From Antitrichia curtipendula (taxonomy: Eukaryota > Streptophyta > Bryopsida > Hypnales > Leucodontaceae), in the NCBI GenBank assembly GCA_951230915.1, contig OX579638.1, positions 23,826,696 through 23,890,695 on the forward strand: a stretch of DNA of 64,000 nucleotides. Reading direction: 5' to 3'. The position numbers and the translations under genes were made by a program. The notes under the pieces are model-generated. The model searched no databases, had not been told where the DNA came from, and saw only the letters and a list, made by a program, of their open reading frames with translations. This document shows, piece after piece, positions 34,010 to 46,376 of this stretch (the first letter of the stretch is position 1; every line of letters begins with the position of its first letter).

Positions 34010-34090
34010 CGATCCTGCGCCCGAGCCTCTGCCCGAGCCTGTGTCCGATCTTGTGTCCGAGCCTGTGCCCAAACCTCCCACCCGACCTTG
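34010..34090. repeat. 12-bp VNTR (CCCGAGCCTGTG type), left arm
   Basis: Six or seven units such as GCCCGAGCCTCT, GTCCGATCTTGT and GCCCAAACCTCC. The right arm has a longer version at 55450-55560. Confidence 0.8.
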
Positions 34091-34189
34091 TGTTGACTTC
34101 CCGGACTAGTTCCCAACCTATAGTCCAAGAACCCAAATCTGCAATCCCAACCTCCTCCTCACAAATGTTCGGGAATCTTTTTTAGTTTT

Positions 34190-36426
34190 ATCGACTAATT
34201 TCCTCCAATTTCCATACTAAACCAGTTTTTCAAGTAACAAGTCAGGTTATTTTCTCTTCTTTCCATTCAAAATAAAAAATTTATAGATATTTTCACCAAT
34301 TTCTTGGCAATGTTTTCAAATTGCAACCGTTTTGTTTTTTAATTCCACCAACTAACTTTGAACTAGCCGCCGATTCTTCCCGGACAATCTCCACAGATGC
34401 TATGTGTTACTCATTCATGAAGTGTATTATTTTTAATTTTGGTGTTTGTAATTTTTTAACCATTGAACGTTGGATCAGTCCTTTGAAAAATAAATTGTTT
34501 TGTCACCTTGCTAATTGTTGGATTAAAATAATCTTGGAGCAAAAGCTATGCCACAAAAATTCATTTGAATGACTGAATGGCATTACAGAAATTTAGTATT
34601 ATTGCATGGATGGAGTCTTTTCTGGTATGTAATGCTCATGTGATTTTGTAATAGATAAAAGAATTGTTTGTCTTAGATTCTAGATGCATGACAAGTGATT
34701 AAATTTCCATAATACTAACAATGAAATAGTCAAGTAAATGCAATAATAGATTCATAAAAGGCATTCCATGCATTTCAACATTGTCATTTGATATGAAAAT
34801 GTGCACTTCACCTAATTCTCTAATTCATTGCTTTTGGCATTTCAATTATTATCACGTTAGCATGTGAAGTACTACATTGTTTGGAATGCAAAGTGTAATA
34901 AAAAATTTATGGATGTAAAGAGATCAAATTCTACAAGAATAATATTGCATCAAAATCATAAATATTTACAAAAAATTTGGCATGAATAGTGACTTTTAAT
35001 GAAAATCTATGTTTAATGATTGGATTTAATAATCTTATTTACTAATAATCAAAATGATAATTTGAAGAGCTTTAAGCAACCTCATGTATGATCCACCGTC
35101 GTCCCAAGTCAATGGCTTCTCCATGATTTTACACTTTTAATATGATATCTTAATGTATATTATATAAAAATGTTTTGTGAATATATTTCGAATTCAATAT
35201 GAAAGTGATGAGAGATAATTATGAATCTACATAAATAAACTATAAAACATTCAAATATACATATCTTGCCAAAAAACTCAAAACCATATACACCAAGAGA
35301 TGTAACCTTTCCCAGATGGCATAATCAAATTCATGCTAAATTAACAAAACACCGTTTTGATTCATAAAAAATGTTTGTTCAATTTTTCTACTATCATTTT
35401 TATTTAATTATGGTATAAAAATACACATTGAATTTGGAGTTCCCTTGCTTTCTACATATTGAAGATTGAAAATTTTGGGACCCTTTCTAGCTTTGAAGAC
35501 CTTGGCGGTGGAAATTCGATCCTCATGCAATGACACAAATGTGGGAATTTGAAGAATGGGTTGCAAAATAGATCACCTTCTTGCAAAAATAAGCAATGGA
35601 ACAATGAACACAAACAAAGCACAAACTAAAAATATTTTCTTCACAACTATAAACAAAAGCATTTAAAAAGGAAATTATTGCAAAAGTCATAATAAGATTT
35701 TTTCAATTTCCATTCCAAGTCATCATCTTAGTAAATTTACTTTTAAAAACTCACTAAGTTTTTGTATTTGTTCAAATACATTCAAATACTTTTGGATTGA
35801 TGTTTGTTCAAAAGGTATTTATTCATTCTATTTTAATTAACTCCATAACCCCTCAAATCCCAAGTGTCTAATTGGGTAACAATTGAAGGTTCCGTGCAAT
35901 TCCTATTAATATCTCAATTTCGGAAATAAGTTTTTTGAAACTTTATTTTGTAAATACAATTTTTAATAAAATTGATTCTCCAATAGTAATGATTATGCTG
36001 CACAAAGCTCAAAGTAGTCAACCACAAGCAATAAAAAAATCACAATAACTTGAAATCGTTTTTCTAAAATTTAATTTTTATAGATTATATTTTTGTCTAT
36101 TAATAAAATTATGTAATATAAAGATTGATTCATTTCATTTGGATTAGTGATGTAAAAGCTATGGAGCATCTTATTTTAAAGGCATTTATAGCATTTTCTT
36201 GGAAAAAATAATTTGCTACATCCATTTCTAGACTCATTTATACCAATTTCAGAAAGAAAATATTGCACAAGGATTACTTTCTTTGTTAAAAAATTATTAC
36301 CATTGGGATTAGTATACTTCAAGTCCATCTTAAAACTACTATTCATTTAGTTTTCCCTTGAATCTGGTACATGATTCCATTGATTATTTTTTGAAGAATG
36401 AATATATTGTTTTCAATTTACTTTTC
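34190..36426. other. AT-rich inner part of left arm with diverged element fragments
   Basis: No gene seen. Sequence around 35995-36215 (GATTCATTTCATTTGGATTAG, then AAAAGCTATGGAGCATCTT) is an inverted, diverged match to about 40120-40290, so both are relics of one repeat family. Another fragment, GGAGCAAAAGCTATGCCAC, is at 34538. Confidence 0.5.
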
Positions 36427-36574
36427 TTAACCTCTAAAGGGCCATTGTCCCTTCAGGGGACAAAGTAGATTTTGGATCGGTTCCTATGGCCTCCATTTTT
36501 GGTGAAACTTTTCAAATTTTTTTGATCAAATGGAAAAATTTATTAGCTTTGTGGAAATATAAATTTTATTTTAA

Positions 36575-37506
36575 CCCCTAAAGCCCCGTTTGTCCCCTCG
36601 GGGGACAGTTTGGGTCCAGGTAGGTTCCTGTGACCTCAATCTGTAGAGATATTTTTTGGGGATTTTTTGAGGTTGTGCGGTGATGCGAGAGCTTTGTGGA
36701 TATATAACTTTAATTTCAATTGGTGCCCGAGAGAAAAAGTTTTACCAAAAATAGAGTTTGGCGGCTAGTACAAAGAAATCATAGAAAGTCAAAATAAATT
36801 TCTTAGATATTCTTTTCAAAATCTATGTCTTTTTGTTTACATTTGAATTTTTGATTCATTCTATTTGGACTAAATAAATAATAAAAAATTTATGGACAAT
36901 CTTAGTTTTTCGGGCAATCTAAGCATCTTCTTGAAAAAATAACTTTTAGGATTCATTTTTGAATACAGTTTTTACAATTTTCAGAAAAAAAACTATTGGA
37001 CAAGGTTAAATTTGCTTGCTAGAACAATCTCACCATTGGGATTATGGTATTTCAATTTTGTCTTTAGTTAGAGCTATTAACAATTTAATTATTCCTTCAA
37101 TCTTGAACCTACTTCTATTTAACTATTTTTTTAATAAGTAAAAATTTAGTATTTTTTTCTTGAATTTCTTTTCCTACATTTGCAATTGAAGTATTCAACA
37201 TATAAACTTAGAGATTCAAAATCAATAATACGAAAAATTTAAGTTAAATAGGTTCAAAGCCTCATGAAAAATGTAGTCAAGCAAGGTGCAAAAAAACTTG
37301 TTTTCTTCACTTTGAATGCAAATATCTTGCAATCTATTTAGTCAAAGTTTCTGAAATTCCTTGCACACATTCTCATATTAGTCTAGTATAAGATCCTACG
37401 GTTATATATGCAAAAAAATCCAAATTTTAACATTTTTTGCTCTTTGCAATAGAAGTGGCCGTTTTGAGTGTGTTTTGATGGAGAAAAGGCCTCGGGGCTT
37501 TAAAGG
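36575..37506 (+). mobile_element. Nested TTAA element 1 (complete, 932 bp)
   Basis: TTAA at 36571-36574 and at 37507-37510. The terminal inverted repeats are CCCCTAAAGCCCCG and (inverted) CCTTTAAAGCCCCG. It is inserted into the GGAAATATAAATTTTAAT/TTGGTGCTTAGG stretch of the outer element, in the same orientation. Confidence 0.8.
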
Positions 37507-37725
37507 TTAATTGGTGCTTAGGAGTAAAAGTCTTTCCACAGAAAGCCTAGAACTGAACTTAATGGGCAATCGAGAAAAATGCGCAGAAAGTCATAATAAT
37601 TATGACTTATGTTATATGAATTAGTAATTATATTTTTCCTAAAATATTATATTCTTTCTTCATATGAAGCTTTGATATATTCAAATAGGATTAGTGTTGA
37701 AAAGGTTAAGGACAATCTTGTTTAA

Positions 37726-38281
37726 TCCCTAAAGTCTCAAGGCCATTTTTTGTCATAAACACTCAAAATTGCCATTTGTGTTGCATTCACTTAAGACAGC
37801 AAAAAGACATTTTTTTAGAATCTAACCATAGGATCTTATACTTCAGTTGTCCAAGGTTATATGAGAAAAATTTCAACAAATTTTCCCATTCGGATTGGAA
37901 GATGTTAACATTCAAAGTTGGACAAAAGGATTTTTATCAAGAACATAATCTGTTAAGGAGTTTTATATTAATGTGTTAGGAGTTTTTACATCATCAACAA
38001 AATAATTCAAAAAAATATAATGTGTTAGGAATTTTTTTTAAACTATTTTGATTTTTTGATTTTTGGAGGGCTATTTGCCAATCATCCTCCATTTTTTAAT
38101 TTTTGTGCAGTAACTTTTGCTTCCGCGCACTGATTGAAATAAAAATCATATTGCCAAGGAACTTGTGTGTTTCTCTAGCTTTACATAAAAATTTAGTAAA
38201 TTATGATGAATATTGAAATCGTATGAGCCTAGTACTCGAAGTCACATTTTGGCCCCAATAGGACCAATGGGATTTCAGGGT
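37726..38281 (-). mobile_element. Nested TTAA element 2 (internally deleted, 556 bp, inverted)
   Basis: TTAA at 37722-37725, then TCCCTAAAGTCTCAAGGCC. It ends with a diverged inverted left end (CCAATGGGATTTCAGGGT) before TTAA at 38282-38285. It splits the outer-element string GACAATCTTG/GGGCAATCTAGGCATCTTC, which is contiguous in nested element 1 near 36897. Confidence 0.7.
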
Positions 38282-38650
38282 TTAAAGGGCAATCTAGGCA
38301 TCTTCTTCAAAAATGAACTTGGAGGATTCATTTTGAATGAACTTTTTTATAATTTGTCAAAAAAATTGTTTAATAAGGTTAAGATTGCTTGCTAAAACAA
38401 TCTTACCATTGGAATTATTGTGTTTCAATCCCATCTTTGAGCTATTAATAATTTAGTTTTTCTTTCAATCTTAGACTTCCTTCTATCTAATAATTTTTTA
38501 AAGAATGAAAATCAAGTGCGTGTTTTTTGAAGAAATATTCCAAGACTATCAAATCAATTATTTAACACAATCTTTTTTTAATTGAAAGTTTAGATTCCAA
38601 AAAGAAATTCCACAAATCATAGTCAAAGTCATCTAGAGTTGTAGGTCAAT

Positions 38651-39093
38651 AGAGTTATTCGTAAAGTAAACCCGAGTTTAGAGGTAAAACTGGGGTTTGA
38701 ACCCCTGCTTTATGTAAAAAAGCAGGTGAAAAAGTAAAAAGCTCACGCAATCAACACTAGCGAAACAAAACTTGGGACCAAACTCTCTTTCGCATCGAAA
38801 TGGTGCCTAAAAAAGTTTGGACCTGAGTTCACCTGTCTCAAAAATTGTACATTAACAATTTGTGAGAATGGAGGGTGGAGAGGTTGTTTTTATAGTGAAA
38901 TCCATTGTTCTTTATGAACTCTCAAAGGATATGGGTTTATTTTAAGATTGAGCTCCTCCAAGCTCTTACAAGCTACTTACAACTCCAACCATTTACATAT
39001 CCCATATGGGTTGCTTTACCTCCTTTCACCAGTTTGTATAAGAGCTTGTTTAAAACTGGGTACCAAACTAAGGATGACTTTACGAATAACTCT
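38651..39093. mobile_element. Small TIR element (443 bp), MITE-like
   Basis: Terminal inverted repeats AGAGTTATTCGTAAAGT (17 bp perfect, weaker similarity inside), flanked by the direct repeat AAT at 38648-38650 and 39094-39096. No coding capacity. A 3-bp duplication would fit a PIF/Harbinger-type element, but the motif is too short to assign it firmly. Confidence 0.65.
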
Positions 39094-39315
39094 AATGTTC
39101 AAGAAAACTTTTTTTTCCCAACTTTGAATCCTGATAATTTTCAATTTGTATAGTCAAATTTTATGCAATTTTCACCAACCGATCTCAAACAAGTGAAGTA
39201 CAAGATCTTACAATAAGATTCTTTTAAATGTAGTTTTTTTTTGGGTGAAGGCAATAGAAATGACAATTTTGAGTGATTTCGACCCAAAAAATGGCCTTGG
39301 TCCTTTAGAGGTTAA

Positions 39316-40305
39316 ATTATCAATTCATGTCTCTAATAAAATAATCTAATTCAAAATCCATATTCATATAAGTTGAAGAGTATTCAAAGTCTTATAATTT
39401 ACTGTAGCAAGATGGAAAAAAAAATCTTTTTCACTTTCAGTGCAATTATCTTCCAATGTACTTGATATAGGGAAGATAATCCTTTTAGTAGATATATGGT
39501 GATATGTATCAGTATACTGCCCAATGTATGGTATATAACTTGTGAAAAAACAAATGCACAAGAGTAGGCAACGGAATTTTGAGTCCATTTGACTAAGCTA
39601 GGAAATAAAGACAATCATTGCTTGGCTATGAAATTCTGTGGCCAAATGACTAAAGCCATTAAAAGAAACCACAACATAAATCAGGGATCAATAGACTCAT
39701 GATGTCACACAATTGAGGCCAAGAAATGAAGGCACATAAAGTGCCACCACAACTATTGCTTCAAATAATTTGAGTGTCCTTTCATCCACAATTATAATGT
39801 TTTCATAAAAATAAATAACTAAAAATAATTAAACCTTCAAGAGATGAAGATCTAATTCAAGGCACAAATTAATTTATAATTATTATATGTGTGCAAATAA
39901 TTTTTGTGTCCATTCATCTAGAATTGTATTTTGTTCATTATTTTATAACAAGCTACAGTTTTTTTAATTTACTACATAGGATAATGAAACTGTGAATGCT
40001 CAATATTAAATTTTTTCATTATAAACTTTGAATTAATCTAAAAATTATATTGAAGGATTGAACTGAAAGCTAAAAAATGGATCCAATATGATGTTTTTCC
40101 AAAAAAATGCTGTAACTGCCCCTAAAGAAAGATGCTCTATACCTTATCCACACTAAATCCAAATGAAATGAATCAATGTATCCATATATAGTCCAAAACA
40201 TAATCTATAACCAATTAATTTTTTAATTTTTAATTTCAAATCCTTATGATTATTTTTGTTGCCCAAGCTTCACTATTTTGAGGTTTTGGTGGCATAGCTT
40301 TTGCT
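39316..40305. other. AT-rich spacer of left arm
   Basis: Contains the inverted partner (about 40120-40290) of the fragment at 35995-36215. No gene seen. Confidence 0.4.
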
Positions 40306-40370
40306 CCTAAACCCTAAACCCTGAAAACCCTGAAAACCCCCTAAACCCTAAACCCTAAACCCTAAGCCTT
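40306..40370 (-). repeat. Interstitial plant telomere-type repeat, left arm
   Basis: Runs of CCCTAAA with CCCTGAAAA variants. Mirrored at 49158-49222 in the right arm. Confidence 0.9.
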
Positions 40371-40489
40371 GAATCCTGAAACTCTGAATCCTGAATACTA
40401 AAGCACTTTTAAAATACTACAGTGAAATCGGTTTCCAAAATAAGGGATATCCTGAATGTGAGATTCCATTACAAGAAAATCTTACTTTC

Positions 40490-41040
40490 CGTGACAAATG
40501 ACATGTGGCTGTATTTCTGTAAATACCTCATTCCCTGACAAGAGACGACTACCAATAACTCCGCTGGTAAAATTCCGCCTATTTATAAGAATAGAGGTCG
40601 GTGGAACGTTGGATTCCATTTCACCCCTAAATCAACAGTTGCGGGATAGGAATGTCAACGCCCACAAAGTAGGGAGATACTCCTCCCCTGCTTCCTGAAA
40701 TTTGGGAACGTTCAAATTTCCCGCTTAGTCATCCCGCCACTTTCTTCATTGTCTCTCTCTCGTGAGCTCCCCATATCACCTCATTTTCTTGTTTTCCAGT
40801 CTTTCGTTCCTCCTTTGTCTCCTACATGCATTGTTACGGCGCGGCCTCTGAACGTGTGCATTTTCAAATCATTCTGTGTTTGCGAAGTTAGTAGTGTCCT
40901 GGCGGCTTAGTATCTCTTGAGTTCTCGGAAGTTCCAGGTTCTCTTTTCATTACTTCTTGTCAAAGTTTCTGTGTTTGGTGTCCTTCGTTGAGAGCTGTTT
41001 GATTATAAACCGTATTGTTGATCAAGGTACAGTTTTTTGT
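40490..41040 (+). promoter_or_regulatory. Promoter-like block facing the spacer, left arm
   Basis: CCTATTTATAAGAATAG (about 40579) is TATA-like. About 130 bp downstream are TTTCCCGC and ATCCCGCC, which resemble E2F-type sites, followed by CT-rich leader-like sequence (GTCTCTCTCTCG). In this arm no gene follows in the direction it faces. The right-arm copy faces the minus-strand spacer gene. Confidence 0.35.
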
Positions 41041-41196
41041 TCTCCATTTGTCAACTGAAAGTGATAGTCTTGAGCGGTAAGCATTCGGACGGCACAAATT
41101 CCAAGGTCTGTGTAGAATTTCACGTGGTTTTAGTCCCCCTATTTCTACGCCGAAGAATCCAGAGAGAACGTAAGAACCAGCCACGAATGATCATAT

Positions 41197-41485
41197 TTAT
41201 GCTCGGCTCCAAGATAATCACGAACAACAATCCCTACTGTATTTATCTTCGGGTCGAAGATAAGTGTCATTAGTTTATGAAAGTGCACATCATGACCCAT
41301 AGAATAATGTAAAACATGAAGAGGCCAGAATATACAATTATCTTCGACACGAAGATAATCAATTTAGAAACTAGTAATTACTGGATACACTTGCTCCCAA
41401 TAGGGACACCCGACTTCTTCGTCTTCCCTCTCGGAGAGATCCTAGTTAGTATTGTACTTTACTTTTATCTTCGAGCCGAAGATAA
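41197..41485. repeat. Four 21-bp palindromes at inner end of left arm
   Basis: Sites at 41197 (degenerate), 41243, 41338 and 41465, all of TTATCTTCG-N3-CGAAGATAA type. The partners are at 48311, 48265, 48170 and 48043. Confidence 0.9.
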
Positions 41486-41688
41486 ATTGGCGTAGATCAG
41501 TTCTGTCAAATTGATTTCCGTCCGGTTATTCATTTTTGGTATGAAATTTGTGCTCAATGCAATCTTAGAATCTTGTCCTGGAGTCGATGATAGAACTAGT
41601 ATTCCTGGTAGTATTCATTTATATGTATGTTTTACAAATTCGTAAAATACATCAGATAGACCTGACTTATATTTTGTGTACAGTTCAT

Positions 41689-41815
41689 AAGGCCATATTC
41701 ATTAAAACGAGACTATTTGGAATCTCATTTTGTTCATGACCCTAAATTTAGTATGCAAAAGAGTCCATTAAATTGAGACAATTCAATAAACTGAGATATG
41801 AATATGCCAATAGAC
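41689..41815. repeat. Junction sequence X with inverted ends
   Basis: Begins AAGGCCATATTCATTAAAAC, identical except for one base to 24912-24936, and ends with the inverted ATGAATATGCC (about 41803). It abuts the inner end of the left arm, as its partner abuts repeat S. It may be a small inverted-repeat element or breakpoint filler. Confidence 0.5.
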
Positions 41816-42376
41816 TTATTAATTTAAGCCTGTATATGAAATCGTTTACCAATTTTGGAGTAAAGACAATTGAAAGATGATTTTAAAATTAATTTTGAAG
41901 TCTAACCATCAGTTCAGAGTAAATATTGAACTTAAAAATCAAAGCAAACAGTGCAAGGCATATGCTTAGGGTTTAGGGTTTAGGGTTTATAGAAGAATTC
42001 ATCATACAATGTGGTAATGCAAATACTCTTACAAATCCATAGTGATGGACCAAAAAAATACAATTTACAAACTGAAAAATACACAATGCAACACATAAAA
42101 CAAATTAAAAATATATTATATTTTTAACACTGCCTACAATATTAAATTCTAAAATACCAAAAAAAAAAAATCAAAATAGTGGACTAAAATAATTTGCGGA
42201 CTAAATCTATTTCTTCTTTCCAACCCCTTTCTTTATCTTTTTTTTTGTAAAGATATTTAAGAAAAACACCTCCACTACTACAAGTACTTCAGTTACATTT
42301 TTTCTCAGTCTTAAAATATAAAAAAATACACTACAAACTTCTAATCACTTCCCCTAAGCCTACAATCTATCCACCT
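41816..42376. other. AT-rich spacer with a telomere-type run
   Basis: GGGTTTAGGGTTTAGGGTTT at about 41969-41988. Otherwise AT-rich sequence with an A10 run near 42161. Confidence 0.5.
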
Positions 42377-44355
42377 TCACTCAGAAGATGCATTGTTGTC
42401 TTCCCCACACACATAAGCCTCCACAGATGCCTTGATTATAGCAATTTGATTTTTGGGAATTTTGATTCTTGGATCAGAAGTCCCTGCTCTCACACGTGGC
42501 TTCCAAGCAGTCATGATACAGTCCGTGTGCGTCCAACTTGGAGAAATTGCCTTATCCTCGCACCAAGAATTCCCTTGTTTTGTGTCCCAAACTCCGTACG
42601 TATCCTCCATAACGTGTTGAAAAGATGTAGCTGTCCAATATTGCAGCTCAATTGAATTGACATGCCCTGGATCTGGATTAGGATTTGTAAGTGCACGAGC
42701 AAGCCAAAATGGGCGGAGGTCACCATCAGCAGGTCGCACTGCAACAAAATAACCCGCGTACACATCACGGCCAACACGGAATGAAGGTGCTGGACGGTCA
42801 CGCCTACGACCAACAAATGGTGCATCTTCTGCAAATTCCTCACGCATTTGACCATCGTCAAGGTATTGGTCTTCCACTTCCTCAATGATTTGAGAATTCG
42901 GCCAAAATCCATCCCGCAATTCCTCACGCATCACGAGGGGTGCGTTCAAAGCACTTCTGACACCTTCCCAGTATTTCCGCACTAGCTCATTCTTCCTTCA
43001 AAACTCTCCAGACAAGTCTTGATTAGCCATTACACCCCACAATGCAATATATCCTTCTAAACCCTTGCAAACCTCATCAAAACAACGCATTTTCTGTGGA
43101 GCCAAAGGTGGAGGTGTACCTCTGGCACTTTAGGACCTCCATCTATTGTCTCCTTCCACAAGCGAATGCCTCTACCTTCCTTTGGCAGCCAATCCACATC
43201 AGTACACAAGATCTTGTACTGCATCAAAGGCCATCCACTAGAATCCTTGTAAAATTTGAATTGCTGGGCTTGAGAATGGCCCAATAGAGAATCATCACTT
43301 GTATGCAAATACCCCTCTACAAAACACTTGAAATCAGGAACCTCTTCAATGAGATGAGGAATCACAGCCTGTGTTTCGCAATCCATGAAAGACTTCATTA
43401 ACCTTGGAAGTGTAGGGTAATCGTTCCTCTTCAATTTGCTACTCCATCGACCAAAGAGAGCATCAATGTCTTCATGAGTGTGTCCGACAATGAGGAAATT
43501 GATGTAAATCTCTCGAAAATAGCTCTATAAACTAGGAGAGAGCAAAATGCAAAAACCCAGCGGTTCTTGTTGTCACCAGAAGCATTGTCAAGTTGAAGAG
43601 TCAATGTTGGAGGAAGGGGTTTAGCTTCCACCAACTCATCTGGGGGTGATCCAAGAGAGTCCGTACAAGTTTGTGAACCTAATAACAAAACCTTTGTCAA
43701 TTCAGAACGATCACCTCCTGCAAAAAATTCACGAGATGAATGCTTTGGTTGTGCTTCCAAATCTCTTAACAATTTTGCAATTGATCCTATGGTATGGTTG
43801 GAGTCTGTGGGGAAGATGTCTAAGCCATAGTGCGCATATCGCACATCTCCATGCCCATGAGCAATCATGCCCGTAACTGCCACGGGCATCTTCATGAATG
43901 AATCGTTTCCTTTGCTCTTGTGAGAGAAATGGGGAGAAGCGGTTTTTGAGTGATCCATCTTATCATGGATAATGGTCAAAACTTTGTCAGGAAACATCTC
44001 TGACATTCCACGATTTCCGTAATACAAATCCCTATGCGCCTTCTGTCCATCAAGGTGCACCTTCAATTTGTAGGCCCATACTTGTTGTGCTCGTGAACCA
44101 GGAGTGCAAGCACTCTTCAGCTGCTTTAACCTATCGCAATATCCGCAACGTGCAAAACTATCACCCCTAGCCTTTGGAGCAAACTCTGGAAAAGATTGAC
44201 GTCGATTGTTGCTCAATCCACTAGCTGAAATATGTTGCAATTGAAATGACGAATTGATATTGTTAATCTCTGGTAACTTGTCCTTCCAATGAAATCCAGA
44301 TGGTAAAACCATGGAGGGAACTTTTTCCCCAGAGTCAAGGGTCTTCGTTTCGTGC
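42377..44355 (-). pseudogene. Spacer transposase-like gene, C-terminal part on the left contig
   Basis: Reading leftward, this part runs from HETKTLDSGEKVP into a Cys4-like block (CGYCDRLKQLKSACTPGSR), a KVHLDGQKAHRDLYY region, LTLQLDNASGDNKNRW, and, after a one-base frameshift near 43490, INFLIVGHTHEDIDALFGRW. These are the conserved blocks of a widespread eukaryotic element-associated family (DUF7869-like, name from memory) that looks like a divergent RNase H-fold transposase. A second frameshift lies near 43110 and a TGA at 42998-43000 (CGA expected). A C-terminal domain of about 200 residues (VRKYWEGVRSALN to the stop at 42377) follows. Bases 42535-44355 recur at 44556-46376. Confidence 0.75.
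42535..44355. repeat. 1821-bp duplicated segment, copy A (left contig end)
   Basis: Reappears in direct orientation at 44556-46376, offset 2021 bp, with every stretch I compared identical, including both frameshifts and the nonsense codon. It ends exactly at the run of N. Confidence 0.93.
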
Positions 44356-44555
44356 NNNNNNNNNNNNNNNNNNNNNNNNNNNNNNNNNNNNNNNNNNNNN
44401 NNNNNNNNNNNNNNNNNNNNNNNNNNNNNNNNNNNNNNNNNNNNNNNNNNNNNNNNNNNNNNNNNNNNNNNNNNNNNNNNNNNNNNNNNNNNNNNNNNNN
44501 NNNNNNNNNNNNNNNNNNNNNNNNNNNNNNNNNNNNNNNNNNNNNNNNNNNNNNN
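44356..44555. other. Assembly gap (200 N)
   Basis: A run of 200 N, a conventional placeholder length. The two flanks are copies of the same 1821 bp, so the gap probably has negative true size (overlapping contig ends). Confidence 0.97.
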
Positions 44556-46376
44556 AACTTGGAGAAATTGCCTTATCCTCGCACCAAGAATTCCCTTGTT
44601 TTGTGTCCCAAACTCCGTACGTATCCTCCATAACGTGTTGAAAAGATGTAGCTGTCCAATATTGCAGCTCAATTGAATTGACATGCCCTGGATCTGGATT
44701 AGGATTTGTAAGTGCACGAGCAAGCCAAAATGGGCGGAGGTCACCATCAGCAGGTCGCACTGCAACAAAATAACCCGCGTACACATCACGGCCAACACGG
44801 AATGAAGGTGCTGGACGGTCACGCCTACGACCAACAAATGGTGCATCTTCTGCAAATTCCTCACGCATTTGACCATCGTCAAGGTATTGGTCTTCCACTT
44901 CCTCAATGATTTGAGAATTCGGCCAAAATCCATCCCGCAATTCCTCACGCATCACGAGGGGTGCGTTCAAAGCACTTCTGACACCTTCCCAGTATTTCCG
45001 CACTAGCTCATTCTTCCTTCAAAACTCTCCAGACAAGTCTTGATTAGCCATTACACCCCACAATGCAATATATCCTTCTAAACCCTTGCAAACCTCATCA
45101 AAACAACGCATTTTCTGTGGAGCCAAAGGTGGAGGTGTACCTCTGGCACTTTAGGACCTCCATCTATTGTCTCCTTCCACAAGCGAATGCCTCTACCTTC
45201 CTTTGGCAGCCAATCCACATCAGTACACAAGATCTTGTACTGCATCAAAGGCCATCCACTAGAATCCTTGTAAAATTTGAATTGCTGGGCTTGAGAATGG
45301 CCCAATAGAGAATCATCACTTGTATGCAAATACCCCTCTACAAAACACTTGAAATCAGGAACCTCTTCAATGAGATGAGGAATCACAGCCTGTGTTTCGC
45401 AATCCATGAAAGACTTCATTAACCTTGGAAGTGTAGGGTAATCGTTCCTCTTCAATTTGCTACTCCATCGACCAAAGAGAGCATCAATGTCTTCATGAGT
45501 GTGTCCGACAATGAGGAAATTGATGTAAATCTCTCGAAAATAGCTCTATAAACTAGGAGAGAGCAAAATGCAAAAACCCAGCGGTTCTTGTTGTCACCAG
45601 AAGCATTGTCAAGTTGAAGAGTCAATGTTGGAGGAAGGGGTTTAGCTTCCACCAACTCATCTGGGGGTGATCCAAGAGAGTCCGTACAAGTTTGTGAACC
45701 TAATAACAAAACCTTTGTCAATTCAGAACGATCACCTCCTGCAAAAAATTCACGAGATGAATGCTTTGGTTGTGCTTCCAAATCTCTTAACAATTTTGCA
45801 ATTGATCCTATGGTATGGTTGGAGTCTGTGGGGAAGATGTCTAAGCCATAGTGCGCATATCGCACATCTCCATGCCCATGAGCAATCATGCCCGTAACTG
45901 CCACGGGCATCTTCATGAATGAATCGTTTCCTTTGCTCTTGTGAGAGAAATGGGGAGAAGCGGTTTTTGAGTGATCCATCTTATCATGGATAATGGTCAA
46001 AACTTTGTCAGGAAACATCTCTGACATTCCACGATTTCCGTAATACAAATCCCTATGCGCCTTCTGTCCATCAAGGTGCACCTTCAATTTGTAGGCCCAT
46101 ACTTGTTGTGCTCGTGAACCAGGAGTGCAAGCACTCTTCAGCTGCTTTAACCTATCGCAATATCCGCAACGTGCAAAACTATCACCCCTAGCCTTTGGAG
46201 CAAACTCTGGAAAAGATTGACGTCGATTGTTGCTCAATCCACTAGCTGAAATATGTTGCAATTGAAATGACGAATTGATATTGTTAATCTCTGGTAACTT
46301 GTCCTTCCAATGAAATCCAGATGGTAAAACCATGGAGGGAACTTTTTCCCCAGAGTCAAGGGTCTTCGTTTCGTGC
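44556..46376. repeat. 1821-bp duplicated segment, copy B (right contig start)
   Basis: Same as 42535-44355. Starts with the first base after the gap. Confidence 0.93.

Larger units (their letters stand above)
36431..39311 (+). mobile_element. TTAA-flanked element (outer copy) holding three nested insertions, left arm
   Basis: Bounded by TTAA at 36427-36430 and at 39312-39315. The ends are CCTCTAAAGGGCC and (inverted) CCTCTAAAGGACC. Removing two nested family members (36575-37506 and 37726-38281) and a small element (38651-39093) restores about 930-940 bp, close to the 932 bp of nested copy 1. The uninterrupted order of motifs then matches the other family copies. No coding region. Confidence 0.75.
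26184..41688 (+). repeat. Giant inverted repeat, left arm (at least 15.5 kb)
   Basis: Reverse-complement partner of 47839-64000. Matching positions sum to 89528 across about 34300-41300 (no net length change over 7 kb), about 89590-89606 near 32.3-33.4 kb, and 90184 in 26.2-28.1 kb. The shift reflects a deletion of about 0.6 kb in this arm near 30.25 kb and smaller indels at 33.5-34.1 kb. The outer limit is unknown because the partner leaves the window. The inner limit is CAGTTCAT at 41681-41688. The arms differ by real substitutions, so this arm is not a simple copy made by the assembler. Confidence 0.93.

Noticed and set aside
33598..34185. Small proteins in the CA-rich and 12-bp repeat regions of the arms
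   Set aside because: Their sequence is low-complexity (for example CPSLCPILCP), differs in length between arms and is open in several frames.
38640..38730. tRNA-like GGGGTTTGAACCCC stem
   Set aside because: It resembles a T-arm, but I could not build acceptor, D and anticodon stems around it, and it lies inside the small TIR element.
41037..41273. 78-codon frame ending in a palindrome-derived peptide, conserved in both arms
   Set aside because: Conservation is no stronger than in the surrounding non-coding DNA of the near-identical inner arms, and no domain is seen.
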